Source: DASQYE01 sp036389675
Lineage (GTDB): Bacteria > Acidobacteriota > Blastocatellia > Pyrinomonadales > Pyrinomonadaceae
DNA length: 64,000 nt
Assembly: GCA_036389675.1 (NCBI GenBank)
Contig: DASVWI010000018.1
Span: 62,001 to 126,000 of the forward strand
Direction of reading: 5' to 3'
Part shown: piece by piece, positions 17,282 to 26,900 of the stretch
How positions within the stretch are numbered: position 1 is the first letter of the stretch
Layout of the letters: each line of letters begins with the position of its first letter
Position numbers and translations under genes: made by a program
Notes under the pieces: generated by a model
What the model saw: only the letters and a program-made list of their open reading frames with translations
Told to the model about the DNA's origin: nothing
The model's database searches: none

Positions 17282-17311
17282 CGAGGCGGTGAGTTTCGCC
17301 CCACGAACTCA
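17282..17311 (+). other. attL: left attachment site
   Basis: The 24-nt sequence 17282-17305 (CGAGGCGGTGAG...GCCCCACG) is identical to 58621-58644. After one mismatch (A versus G) five more bases agree (ACTCA). The left copy keeps only half of the hairpin seen at the right copy, because the downstream ACCGCCTC arm is replaced by phage DNA (ATTTTAG). Confidence 0.9.
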
Positions 17312-17521
17312 TTTTAGCTGAAGAATTGCTCGGTTTTCTTAATAATTAAGCAATTTATTGAAGTATCCGCGGTCGTGCGCGCCTTCTATTCCCGCTCATT
17401 CGCGCTGATCCCCGCCTCATTCCGCTCCAGAGTGAACAAAATCTGAACATGAGATTTGGAAGCTCATTATGAATAGACGATCGTATGTCGAACCAGCTCA
17501 TCCTAGAGGGATAGATGCCGG

Positions 17522-17803
17522 TTATTCTTTCACGATGGCAATAATCATCGCGCGCTTCTCTTCGGAGAGAGTTGGAATCGAGAGCAATGTAGATCTATCT
17601 TCTTCAGGTAGGCTCAAAAGCTGCTCTGCCGTCGCACGCATGCTCTGAATCTCCTGCTCTCTGAAATACGAGTAATAACCTTCAGCGTGACGCATGATCA
17701 GAGCATCTGCGAATTCCTGTTCTGTTTTGTTGGCCTTTGCGGCTTCGTATTGAAGCCCCGCACGATGTTCATCAGTAAGTTGTGTTAAATCTACAATCAT
17801 CAT
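17522..17803 (-). CDS. Small phage protein after the tail fibre gene
   Basis: The 93-aa soluble helical protein ('MIVDLTQLTDEHRAGLQYEAAKANKTEQEFADALIMRHAEGY') has no membrane segment. It is the last gene of the late operon, 8 bp after the fibre-like gene. It may be a fibre chaperone or virion accessory; the function is not recognised. Confidence 0.65.
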   Translation of the reverse strand: MMIVDLTQLTDEHRAGLQYEAAKANKTEQEFADALIMRHAEGYYSYFREQEIQSMRATAEQLLSLPEEDRSTLLSIPTLSEEKRAMIIAIVKE

Positions 17804-17811
17804 GTGCTCCT

Positions 17812-18516
17812 TCAGGATACTGCGAATGAGATGTTATCTAATGAGAAGAATGTGTTGTTGCCATCGTGGATGAACACCTCTCCATTGTCTTTGATATAGC
17901 CAGACCCGAACACGTAGTTATAGGTAACAGTGGCGAAGTAATGGTAATAGGCTGGTCGATAGCCGACAGGTAGAGTGAATGCCGTGGCTCCGATAGTGCC
18001 GCCGGCGATCAGCCCTCTGAGATACACTCTGCCGCCGCGCTTATAGTATCCGGCTGGGGCATTGACGCCTCCGAAGTTGGCCCAACTATTTAAGAGTGTC
18101 GGGGCTGTCCAGGTCGGTACTCCGCCCGAGAGCGAGATCACGTCAGTGCCGTCATGCGTGAGCATGGCAATCTCGCCCGGCGGCAAAGCCACACCCACAG
18201 GCGTCCCCGAAGCCGTCGTCTTAACGGTCACGGTGTATCCGCCAGTGGTGGCGTTCCAGAAGATGATCGGGCGAGAGAAGCCAAGCGTCAGGTCAATCTT
18301 GAGCGTGAGCGCGGCGGTGCGTACGCCCGTGAGCTTGATGAAGCCGTACAGTTGGATGCTCTCATCCATCGGAATTGTCGCCACACTTCCGGCGACATCG
18401 TAGGCCACATAGCCATCCCTCTTATCGAAGTTTTCTTCCGCCTCGTTGATGGGAAGCTCCGGCTGCCTGAGATTAGATTCAAGCTTGATGATTTTACGGT
18501 TGGGGGTGGTTGCCAT
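17812..18516 (-). CDS. Tail fibre / receptor-binding-like protein
   Basis: The 234-aa protein has an N-terminal part with 'FDKRDGYVAYDVAGSVATIP' and a Gly/Thr-rich beta C-terminus ('YKRGGRVYLRGLIAGGTIGATAFTLPVGYRPAYYHYFAT'), the pattern of phage distal fibre or collar proteins. It sits directly after the tail-tip gene (1-bp gap), the usual place for receptor-binding proteins. The family call rests on position and composition. Confidence 0.65.
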   Translation of the reverse strand: MATTPNRKIIKLESNLRQPELPINEAEENFDKRDGYVAYDVAGSVATIPMDESIQLYGFIKLTGVRTAALTLKIDLTLGFSRPIIFWNATTGGYTVTVKTTASGTPVGVALPPGEIAMLTHDGTDVISLSGGVPTWTAPTLLNSWANFGGVNAPAGYYKRGGRVYLRGLIAGGTIGATAFTLPVGYRPAYYHYFATVTYNYVFGSGYIKDNGEVFIHDGNNTFFSLDNISFAVS

Positions 18517-18517
18517 T

Positions 18518-21500
18518 TTATAGAATTCCTTCCGTTTTCTGTCCCGCCCCGACCAGCGTGGACATCTGATACACCCTCACGTTGACGCTTTCCTGTACGC
18601 TTCCGAAGTCTTTGACCTGCTGCGCGTGGCTGTACAGCGTTTTCGGATAGGGAATAGTGGTCATGAACATGTCTTTCACCGCCGCGTAGTCGTTGACCGC
18701 TGCGGCGAACGCGTGAAACGGGTAGCGATCAGGGATTGTAATTGAATACAAAGGGGAACTACCCAGGCCCGTCCAATTATAATAAACACGCAACTCCGTG
18801 CCCGAGAAAGTAAAGCGCACGCGGGGATCGGGGGGAACCAACAAACTGATACCCGTCGAAACGCCTGCCTCATAAACTGTCAAGTAATAGTCATCCGGCC
18901 CCAGGCCCGTAGACAGGCTCACGGCAAGGGGCACTTCAGGAACAATCGCACTGAAGAGTGTGCGCCAGGGCTCATCAGCAGGAATCACGCCGAAGTTGGC
19001 GGCAGAAAACGACACGGCATTTGACGGTATCGAAAGCGTCGCTTCGATGAAGTTTCCGGCCTGTGAAATACTCTGTAGGGAGCGGGCTTTGAAGGGGGGC
19101 TTGGTGTCATCGATGGGCGAGCCCAGAGATAGTGAATTGCCGGTAATCTCAATGAATTTATAGTTCCGGGATTCTAAGGCGGCTGCCAGAGGTGTGCCCA
19201 CATACACCGGCATGGTTCGTAACACCGTTGACCAATCCGCCGAAAGGATTTCAACCCTGTACTCTTCTTTTTCTTCGCCGGTGGGTGAGTTGGAATTAGG
19301 GCGTAGCCCGCCCCCGGCGCGTGTGCGGGGCTCAAATTCAATCAATAGGCCGCCACGGCTATCCCGCCTGCCTCTTAGATTGGCCGGACTTAACGGCTGT
19401 AGGCTCTTACCGGTGAAATAAAATTCGTACTCCGCGGCGTCTCTCTCGGCCTGCGCAACCGTCACCGCTTTGAACTTGGTCGTGGCCTGGATCGCCGTCG
19501 GCTCCTCGCGCCGGAACTTGACGGCATCGGTGAGCAGGACGAAAGGCTCCCCGTCGGTGTGCCCCGCCATCGCATACTCAGTCCCAAAGCGTCCTCGGAG
19601 AAATGTCCTGACTCGATAACGCGCGACATAAGGCGCTGTGGGTGTCTCCGGGATAGCTTCCGAGAATTGAATGACCTCCATGTTTTGACCGGTGCCCATG
19701 ACGGCCACGTTGACGGCCTGCTCCATCAGCTCTGACTCTTCGCGGGATTCGAGTGTGCCGTAGAGCAGGTTGATGAAGACTTCACTTGTGCGGTCGACCG
19801 CGGTGAGATCCGAAACGGAAGGAAGCACTCCCTCCACGTGGCCCATAATCGCCGCTCGATCAAAGCTCGTGACGCGATGGTATTCGTCCGCGAAGACTTC
19901 CTTGCGCAGATGCGCGCCTCTCCAGTTCCCCGCCCCGGCAGGGCACACGGCGACGTAATAGCCGAGCGCGTCGTCTTCGAGCCGGAGCGGCGGAAGATCG
20001 CCCATCCAGAGCATGGTGTTGGCGGGGAACTCCGTCGGCCTCTGTTCTGAGCCTCCTCCGGAGTAGCCACCCATGACCTGCGTGTAGACGCTCGTCTTCT
20101 CGGGCAATCCCTTGTATTTGCCAAGCCCGAGGAGCGCCTGCTGCTGGTTGGTGATCCGCAACTGGTGCGTGGTGCCGGTGAGCACCAGCTCAACGATGTC
20201 AGTTGGTATCAGGTGCGCGTACTTGGGCCCGGCCTCCCATTCGCGCGGCGTGCGCGCCAGGTGCTTGCCATACAGATAGCGCAGGCCTACCTGCTGAGCA
20301 GTGTCTGCGTCCGAGACGATAGGGAAAGAGAGCGACACGGGCTCCAGGGAGTTTCCGACGCCGCGCTGCGCCGGTTGCACTCCAGTGTGATATTCCTTCC
20401 CCGGATCGAGGTAGGCGACGTCGACCTGTCGCGGCAGCTCCTGCTCGTTGGCATAGACGGTGCGCACGGGGCCGAGCGGTCGCTCAGAGCCGAACTCGTG
20501 AGCCGAGAGCTCTGCTTCCGGGATCGAGAGGACGGGCACGCCGCCGCGGCGCACCGCACGCACCAGCCCGTCCACGTCCACGACATCGAAATCGAACCAG
20601 AGCTGAAGATCGTTGATGATGTCCGCGGTCTGTTTACGTGTATCGACGACGTAGCCTTCGACCCAGGTGTCTGCAAGCTGTGAGACGTCGAGGCGAGAGG
20701 CCGGCAGCCCGGCCAGGCTGTATTCGTTCGCCACGATCTCCGAGAGGTCGTGCATGCCCTGCTCGACGAGGAAAGTGAAATTCCCCAGCCGTCCATTCTT
20801 CACCTGGTATTCTTCGAAGACGACCGTCGCCGTGCCACGATAGGCCGGAGTGTTGGCTGCGCCGTGCAGCGCGACGAGCGCGGGATCCTGGAGTTGGTCT
20901 TCGGTACCGCGATAGAAGCGGAAGGGAGCCTGGCCACCGGATAACAGGCGCGTCTCGGCCATGCCCGTCTGATCGATCAGGGGCATGTGATTGTAGAAGT
21001 GCGACGGGTTGTGCGGGTTATTCGGGTAATCGAGATAATCATTGATGCCGCCGGTGACATCGCCCGGGCCGTCCCCCGCGTACGGGTCTGTGAGGGCCAC
21101 AAGTCTCAGCGCATCGATGTCTGGGCCCTCTTCGCCGGCATCATTGTAGAAGCGGAGCGTGTTCGCCCCGTTATTGAGCTCAAGGTCGAGCTGCAGCACG
21201 CCGAGCACCTGATCACTCCCGGTGCTCGGAAAGGTGATCACCTCGGCGGCGCCGCCATTGATGCTCATCTTCGCGATGCGCACACCACTGCTCATATAGC
21301 TCAGGCGTATCCTGTACCAGCCGGGGCCAGCCGCAACGACGTTGTTGAAGCGAAGAGAGCCGCCGTTGCTGATCCCCGTCACCTTGGCGCCGCCCGAGCA
21401 GTTGGCCTGCGAAACCACAGAGGCCCCGCCGGTGCGCGTGTTCGTGCCTGACTCAGCCTGGTAGAGTGTGCCGCCGAGAAATTCTATCGCCTGATAATTG

Positions 21501-21877
21501 AAGATGACGTCGGCGTCTTCCCACGCCCTCACGATGTGCGAGACCGGGCCCTCGCAGAGCGAGAGCGCGAAGGTCTTCGTGTATGAGAAATTGTTCTGCG
21601 CAGGTGTGGGCTCAGAGTGTCCGCCACCGCCTTTTCCTCCGGAGGAGCCGGGCGTGTGTGTGACATGCTCCTGCGTAACCGTATGATCGATGAGGTTTCC
21701 GGCCAGACGCACGAGCCCGTAGATGCGCGGTTTGAATCCATTCTCCTCAGAAGTCTGAATGCGAATATCATCAAAGCGTCCGACATCCACCGGCTTCTGC
21801 TTCGGCTTGCTGGTGAAGGCATTTTCGAGAAGCACACTGCCGACCGTAATTGCCGCTAAGATTGCGAGCTGTGCCAT
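18518..21877 (-). CDS. Tail-tip/host-specificity protein with inserted CBM-like domain
   Basis: At 1119 aa it resembles the J-like / GTA tail-tip proteins: N-terminal hydrophobic start, 'PRIYGLVRLAGNLI', 'SYTKTFALSLCEGPVSHIVRAWEDADVIFNY...FLGG', and later 'YRGTATVVFEEYQVKNGRLGNFTFLVEQG' and 'YLYGKHLARTPREWEAGPKYAHLIPTDIVEL'. Inside the N-terminal part, residues about 137-262 (bases about 21092-21469) form an extra beta-sandwich module beginning 'LYQAESGTN' and ending 'GPDIDALRLV', like family 6/35 carbohydrate-binding modules. The protein forms the tail tip and likely contacts the cell surface. It is preceded by NlpC/P60, DUF2163 and DUF2460 genes, the standard order. Confidence 0.88.
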   Translation of the reverse strand: MAQLAILAAITVGSVLLENAFTSKPKQKPVDVGRFDDIRIQTSEENGFKPRIYGLVRLAGNLIDHTVTQEHVTHTPGSSGGKGGGGHSEPTPAQNNFSYTKTFALSLCEGPVSHIVRAWEDADVIFNYQAIEFLGGTLYQAESGTNTRTGGASVVSQANCSGGAKVTGISNGGSLRFNNVVAAGPGWYRIRLSYMSSGVRIAKMSINGGAAEVITFPSTGSDQVLGVLQLDLELNNGANTLRFYNDAGEEGPDIDALRLVALTDPYAGDGPGDVTGGINDYLDYPNNPHNPSHFYNHMPLIDQTGMAETRLLSGGQAPFRFYRGTEDQLQDPALVALHGAANTPAYRGTATVVFEEYQVKNGRLGNFTFLVEQGMHDLSEIVANEYSLAGLPASRLDVSQLADTWVEGYVVDTRKQTADIINDLQLWFDFDVVDVDGLVRAVRRGGVPVLSIPEAELSAHEFGSERPLGPVRTVYANEQELPRQVDVAYLDPGKEYHTGVQPAQRGVGNSLEPVSLSFPIVSDADTAQQVGLRYLYGKHLARTPREWEAGPKYAHLIPTDIVELVLTGTTHQLRITNQQQALLGLGKYKGLPEKTSVYTQVMGGYSGGGSEQRPTEFPANTMLWMGDLPPLRLEDDALGYYVAVCPAGAGNWRGAHLRKEVFADEYHRVTSFDRAAIMGHVEGVLPSVSDLTAVDRTSEVFINLLYGTLESREESELMEQAVNVAVMGTGQNMEVIQFSEAIPETPTAPYVARYRVRTFLRGRFGTEYAMAGHTDGEPFVLLTDAVKFRREEPTAIQATTKFKAVTVAQAERDAAEYEFYFTGKSLQPLSPANLRGRRDSRGGLLIEFEPRTRAGGGLRPNSNSPTGEEKEEYRVEILSADWSTVLRTMPVYVGTPLAAALESRNYKFIEITGNSLSLGSPIDDTKPPFKARSLQSISQAGNFIEATLSIPSNAVSFSAANFGVIPADEPWRTLFSAIVPEVPLAVSLSTGLGPDDYYLTVYEAGVSTGISLLVPPDPRVRFTFSGTELRVYYNWTGLGSSPLYSITIPDRYPFHAFAAAVNDYAAVKDMFMTTIPYPKTLYSHAQQVKDFGSVQESVNVRVYQMSTLVGAGQKTEGIL

Positions 21878-21880
21878 TTG

Positions 21881-22327
21881 CTAATCGACGACCTCCCGAA
21901 ATTCGAAGGCGTTGGTAATGTATCTTTGCCAGCGCCTCAAAGGTTCTTCGATGACATGCCCATCTCCCTGGCTCGGCTCGTACGCATGGATGATCAGAGG
22001 CTCATACAATCCACTGACAATGATCCCGCAGTGGCGCGGCCACTTTTCACGAGGGAACTGAATCAACGCGACGTCGGCCCGGCGTATGTCCGCGATCGCC
22101 TTCTCGTCCATCTCGGCGGCGAGGCCCCGGTAGAGTTCTCCCTCTTTCGGCATCCGGGGATATTTGCGCACCGGCGGCACTCTGCCTGTGAGCCGCTGAG
22201 CGACGACCTCGATCAGCCCACGACAGTCGATGCCGACATCAGGGTTATTCCCCTGGTGACGCCACGGTACGCCGAGCAGCCTGCGCGCCTCGTCTTCGAC
22301 CATCTGTCTTGTGATCACCGTTTCCAT
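21881..22327 (-). CDS. NlpC/P60-type tail peptidase
   Basis: The 148-aa protein matches the phage cell-wall peptidase of the GTA/siphovirus tail module: 'EARRLLGVPWRHQGNNPDVGIDCRGLIEVV' with the catalytic Cys35, and 'RHCGIIV' with the catalytic His99. It likely cleaves peptidoglycan stem peptides during DNA entry. It is the only recognisable peptidoglycan-active enzyme in the prophage. It is 3 bp from both neighbours, tightly operonic. Confidence 0.87.
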   Translation of the reverse strand: METVITRQMVEDEARRLLGVPWRHQGNNPDVGIDCRGLIEVVAQRLTGRVPPVRKYPRMPKEGELYRGLAAEMDEKAIADIRRADVALIQFPREKWPRHCGIIVSGLYEPLIIHAYEPSQGDGHVIEEPLRRWQRYITNAFEFREVVD

Positions 22328-22330
22328 CTT

Positions 22331-23257
22331 CTACGTCGCTCGATTGATCCGATTTGCCGCTTCTATACCGGGAATCTCCGGGTAGCCGCAGAAGTTGATG
22401 ATGTTGTCGCGCTCCACACAGCTCGCTTTCGTGCCGTCACAGCCCTCGACGGCCACGAACGTGTCGCCCACCTGGATGAGCTCCGCCATCTCCAGTTGCA
22501 GCACGATCTCTTTCGTCGCCGGATCCCAGGACTTGATCTCCATCTGTCGTCCCGCGTTGGCTCCACCCGTCCACTTCACCTTTCCGTTCTGATAGGTAAA
22601 TGTGACGGCCAGCGCTGACGCTCTGAAAGTGTCCTGTGAGCCGCCCGTGGTGACAGTGCCTGCGCGCGTCAGCGCCGTGATGTCTTTCTTACAGCGTGGG
22701 CCGCCATAGTCGGACGCGGCATCGCACTTCGCCATGTAGAGGCGCCCGACCTGCTGGTTCGCTTTCGAAGACCAGGGGCGCGCAGAAGCCGTGAAGAGCG
22801 GCCCCTCGTTGTTGAGCTCTCCCAGGGGGCCGGAGAAGAAGATCATCTCGCCCATCTTCAGAGCCTTGTAATTGACGATGAAGACCTCGAACTCGGCGGA
22901 GTTGAAATCTCCGGCGGCGATTTTCTCTTCCGTGATGTCGACATCGTCGAAGACCGCTTCGAGCTCAAGCCCCGCGCTTCCCTGCCCCGCCTCCGTATCC
23001 ACGACCGTTGGCTTGACTCCGCCCGATCTCTTGAAGACGACGCCCGGATGGCCGGCAAGCTCCAGATCACTCGTGTGAGAAGTAGCGCCATAAACTTTCC
23101 CGGGGATGAGTTGCCCGGCCTGATCCACGAGCGAGAGCTTCCAGCACACGGCGGGCGTAAGGCCCCTGCCGCCAAAGTGAGCGATCAGATCAGTGGGCCC
23201 ATAGGGCGATAGGTAATAACGAACACTCTTCGGCATCTCAGGCGTCCCTGTCCTCAA
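22331..23257 (-). CDS. DUF2163 tail protein (phage BR0599-like)
   Basis: The 308-aa protein has the C-terminal 'YMAKCDAASDYGGPRCKKDITALTRAGTV' and 'DTFVAVEGCDGTKASCVERDNIINFCGYPEIPG', the Cys-bearing hallmark of DUF2163 / BR0599 tail proteins. It is a distal-tail/hub component. It overlaps the upstream DUF2460 gene by 20 bp. Confidence 0.87.
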   Translation of the reverse strand: MRTGTPEMPKSVRYYLSPYGPTDLIAHFGGRGLTPAVCWKLSLVDQAGQLIPGKVYGATSHTSDLELAGHPGVVFKRSGGVKPTVVDTEAGQGSAGLELEAVFDDVDITEEKIAAGDFNSAEFEVFIVNYKALKMGEMIFFSGPLGELNNEGPLFTASARPWSSKANQQVGRLYMAKCDAASDYGGPRCKKDITALTRAGTVTTGGSQDTFRASALAVTFTYQNGKVKWTGGANAGRQMEIKSWDPATKEIVLQLEMAELIQVGDTFVAVEGCDGTKASCVERDNIINFCGYPEIPGIEAANRINRAT

Positions 23258-23903
23258 TCAAAAGAATGTCAGGTATGGGTCCGCCGCCGCGATCGACGAC
23301 GTACTCGCCAGTATCTGGATCCTTGACCATCAGCAGCATGAACTCGTCTACGGGAAGCTTGTCTTCGGTAAAGCGCACGGCAACGAAGAAACGGCCCGTC
23401 CATTCGAGGACGGCATTGAGTGCCGGGGCAGTCACAAAGGTTATTTTTCCCGTGAGGTAATTGATCGTGTAGTGGAGACCCTCTGTCTTCTCCAACCCGT
23501 CGACGAAGATGCTGACAGTTCCCTGCTCCGGCTTGGTGATCACTCTTTGGTCGGTGTTGTAGGCATCGACGTAGTTCTTACGGAGCTGGAATATCTTGGT
23601 CGTGCCGTCGCCCGTTCCAAAGACGCCCTCCTGCGGCTCGTCCTGCCCGACTTCGTAATCGACCAGGTCACGAATGAGAAAAGACCTGGCGCGGCCTTTG
23701 CGCCGTCTATGAAATGAGTACAATTCCCTCAAATCCTTCAAAGAGCGGATGCCGTGCGCGGCGTTGACCTCCACCCGTCCTTCATCCCAGTTGGCGATGC
23801 GTACCTCGGACCCGTTGCCTTCCTCGATAATGGTCGTGTTGAACGACACTGTGGAAGTCCCGCTTTGCACCGATAGTGGATACCTGATGGCGTCGAATGT
23901 CAT
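23238..23903 (-). CDS. DUF2460 distal tail protein
   Basis: The 221-aa protein starts 'MTFDAIRYPLSVQSGTSTVSFNTTIIEEGNGSEVRIANWDEGRVEVNAAHGIRS', matching the DUF2460 family of GTA-like tails (distal tail protein). It links the tail tube to the baseplate hub. It follows the tape-measure gene by 5 bp. Confidence 0.87.
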   Translation of the reverse strand: MTFDAIRYPLSVQSGTSTVSFNTTIIEEGNGSEVRIANWDEGRVEVNAAHGIRSLKDLRELYSFHRRRKGRARSFLIRDLVDYEVGQDEPQEGVFGTGDGTTKIFQLRKNYVDAYNTDQRVITKPEQGTVSIFVDGLEKTEGLHYTINYLTGKITFVTAPALNAVLEWTGRFFVAVRFTEDKLPVDEFMLLMVKDPDTGEYVVDRGGGPIPDILLIEDRDA

Positions 23904-23908
23904 AAGCC

Positions 23909-26900
23909 TTATGTCGTTTGTGGTGAAAAGCGCGCGAACCCGCGGCGAGTGGCGCGCGCCAGCTCTCTTTCATGCACGCCACGCGCTTCCTTGAAGCTCT
24001 TCGCGTCGGGAGTGACAAAAGTATTCTTCTGTGTAAATTGAATGACCTGGCCCGCTCCATTCACAGCCTGAGGTTCGGGCAGAGTTGCACCGACCAGGCC
24101 GCCCGAAGCGAACCTGGATTGAGGCAGCCGCCCAAACGAGTTGATATAGCGGAGGACGCCGACCCCCACACTGCGCACGGAACGAGCCTTGACGACGAAC
24201 TCTCGTTTCGAGAGCCACGCGGGAATCGAATCCGAGGTCTCCGTTCCGGGACCGTCAACTAATCCGCCTGAAGCTCTTCTGGTTTTGAGAGTGGGCGGTT
24301 GTCTTGCCTCTTCGCCGCCGCTTTTCGCTCCGCTTCCTTTAGAGCCCAGAGACTGACCAAAAGCTTGAAGACCTGCCGTCAACAATTTCCCAATTAAAGA
24401 GACTTCCGGCGGCGCTGTGTTGTATATGGCAGCGATAATGTTTCTCGTACCTTCAACAACCCGGTCTAATCCTGTGCTTGTTTGATTTGCGCCATCGTCT
24501 ATTGAATGCACCGTCTTGCCAGCGCCGAAGTCAATATGATTTGCGATGAACGAGCCCACAACTTCAAACGCTTTGCTGCTATCCTCTGAGCCGATGCCTT
24601 TTTCGTTTCCGAGTGGGACACCAGTAGTATCCAGTGGGCCTGACTGCTTACTGCCGCCGCCGAAGATGCCTTTGAAAATAGTGCCCAGAATGCCGCCCAG
24701 GACTCCGCCGAGCCCTCCGCCCTGCTGTTGCTGTTGCCCGGGGAGTTGGACGCCGAAGACCTTGGCCAGGAGTTTGAGCAGCTCGCTCTCGATGAGCATG
24801 AGCGCCATCTGCTTGAGCATGTCGGCGAAGCCGCGCACGATCTCTTTGAAGAATCCTTTGAAGCCCTCGTCGAGGCCACGCTGGACTGCCGATTGAAATA
24901 TCTGCGTGAGCTGGCTCGCGACCTGCTTCAGGTTGTCGATGATGCGCCGGCGGCGCTCTTCTTCGGCCCGCGCCTGGATGCGCGTCAATTCGTCTTCGTG
25001 GCGCTGCTGTGCGATCTGGCGCTTGACCTGGATCGCGTCATACAGGCGATTGAGCTCTTCGAGACCCTCGGCACGCTTGATGCCCTCATCGAATTCACGC
25101 GCGATGGCTTCGAGCGCATTCTTGTGCCGAAGGATCTCATCCGCAACGTCGTGCTCGATCTGCGCGCGCATGATGCGGTCGCGGCTCTCGCCGAGGCGCT
25201 CCATGTCATCGATGCGCGCCTGCCCGACTTCGAGTGCATCCCTCGTGTTCTGGTCCTCGAGTTCCCGCAGGTGCTCGACGAAAGCGCGCCGCTCTTCCAG
25301 TTCGCGCCGACGCGCGGTAGCGATGCGTCGCTCTACCTCTTCAACCTTTGCGCCCCGCTCTACTTCTAACAGCCCCAGCTCGCCGTTGATCTTTTTCTGT
25401 TCCTCGAGGTTTTGTCCTGCGCGCTCAAGCTCCTGTCGCAGGAGCAGCTTCTTCCGATCTAAAGCCGCCAGCTCAATATCGCCGATCAGAGATTCGGCAG
25501 TTTTCGTGCTCAACACTCTCTGGTCCGCCAAGTCTTGTATGCGCTCAATCCGCTGGCGTCCAACCGTGTCGTATATCTCAAGGAGCCTTCGCTCGCGCTC
25601 CCGCGTAGCCTCTAATTCTTTGTTCTTAGCGTCCTGTTCAATGCGTCTTATTGCGCGATCTTTTTCGTCCTGCAACTCAACCAGCTGCTGGTCTAATTCC
25701 GCCTGCTTGCCCGCATCGACCAGACGCTTTTGGGCATTGATGGCGTCTCGTTTGGCTTCAAAACGCTTCTGCTCTGCCGCCTTTTCTTTCACTACAAAAT
25801 CTCGTAGCGAAATCAACCTTTTGTTATATTCATTCTCCGCTTTCTCCGTCTCATTCCTGTAGATCCGCTCGGCCTCGCGCGCGAGTAGCTCCAGTTGACG
25901 AATGCGCTCCTGGTTGGCCTTATCGGATTTTGAGCCTTTGCCGCCTGCAGGCGCTGTCGGAACGCCCGAGGCCGTGATGGCCGGAGTGAGCCCGCCCAGA
26001 CTCTTTTGTTTGCCTTCACCGGTGCTCTTGATCCCCTCCGCCTTGGCAGACGCGAAGCCGAGAGCGCCGGCGATCCCCTGAGCGACGAGGAGCGCTCCGC
26101 GTAAACTTGCGAGAAACGATCCGCCGACAATCGTCGACATCGCCTGAAAGCTGAAAGCGATGGATTTGGTCAGAACCTCCAGCTGCAGCAGAGTAAAGTT
26201 GATCAGGATCACGCCGACGCGAATCAACTCCATCGCCGCTTTCGAGGCCAGGAACCCGGCTGTCACGCGCACCAGGGTGGCCGCGATCTGCACCAGGTGC
26301 GAGCCCGTCTCTGCCATCAGGTCCAGAATCTGGTTGATCTGTGTACGGTTCTCATCGATGAAGCGCGAGATCGATTTCACGCCATTGATGACGAACTGAA
26401 TAAAATCACCCGCGACCCCGATGGCGCGCACAAAGAGACCGTCGATTAAGTCGGAGAGAGCGGTGAAGGAGCGGTCGAGCCTGGCGTTCTTAAAGTCGAA
26501 CAGCTGCGGCAGGAGGTTCTTAAATCTCTCTTTGAGCGCGTTGAAGGCGCGCTCCGTGGCTTGACCGGCGAAGACGTTGAAGGCTTCCTGGAGATTTGAA
26601 GTGAGCCCGCTGAAGGAGAGCGCCGCCTGGTCGCCCGCTTTTTTGAACTGCTCCAGTCTTTTACCAAGTTCCTCGGCGAGCGTGCCCTGCTGCTTCCACT
26701 GCTTGACCATCTTCTCGCTGATGCCCAGCGCTTTGGCGATCCGCGCGTTGTTATCAATGTTGCCTTCGAGGATAGCGCGCACTTCCTGGTTGAGCTGGTT
26801 GAAGGGCACGCCCATCGCACCGGCGGCCTGCGTGATCTGGATGACGATCTCGCGAACCTGATCGAGCGAGAGCCCGGCGGAGAGGCCGGGGCCGATGGCG

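Noticed and set aside
17282..17311. tRNA gene 3' end as attachment site
   Set aside because: The repeat has no tRNA features; it is an intergenic hairpin.
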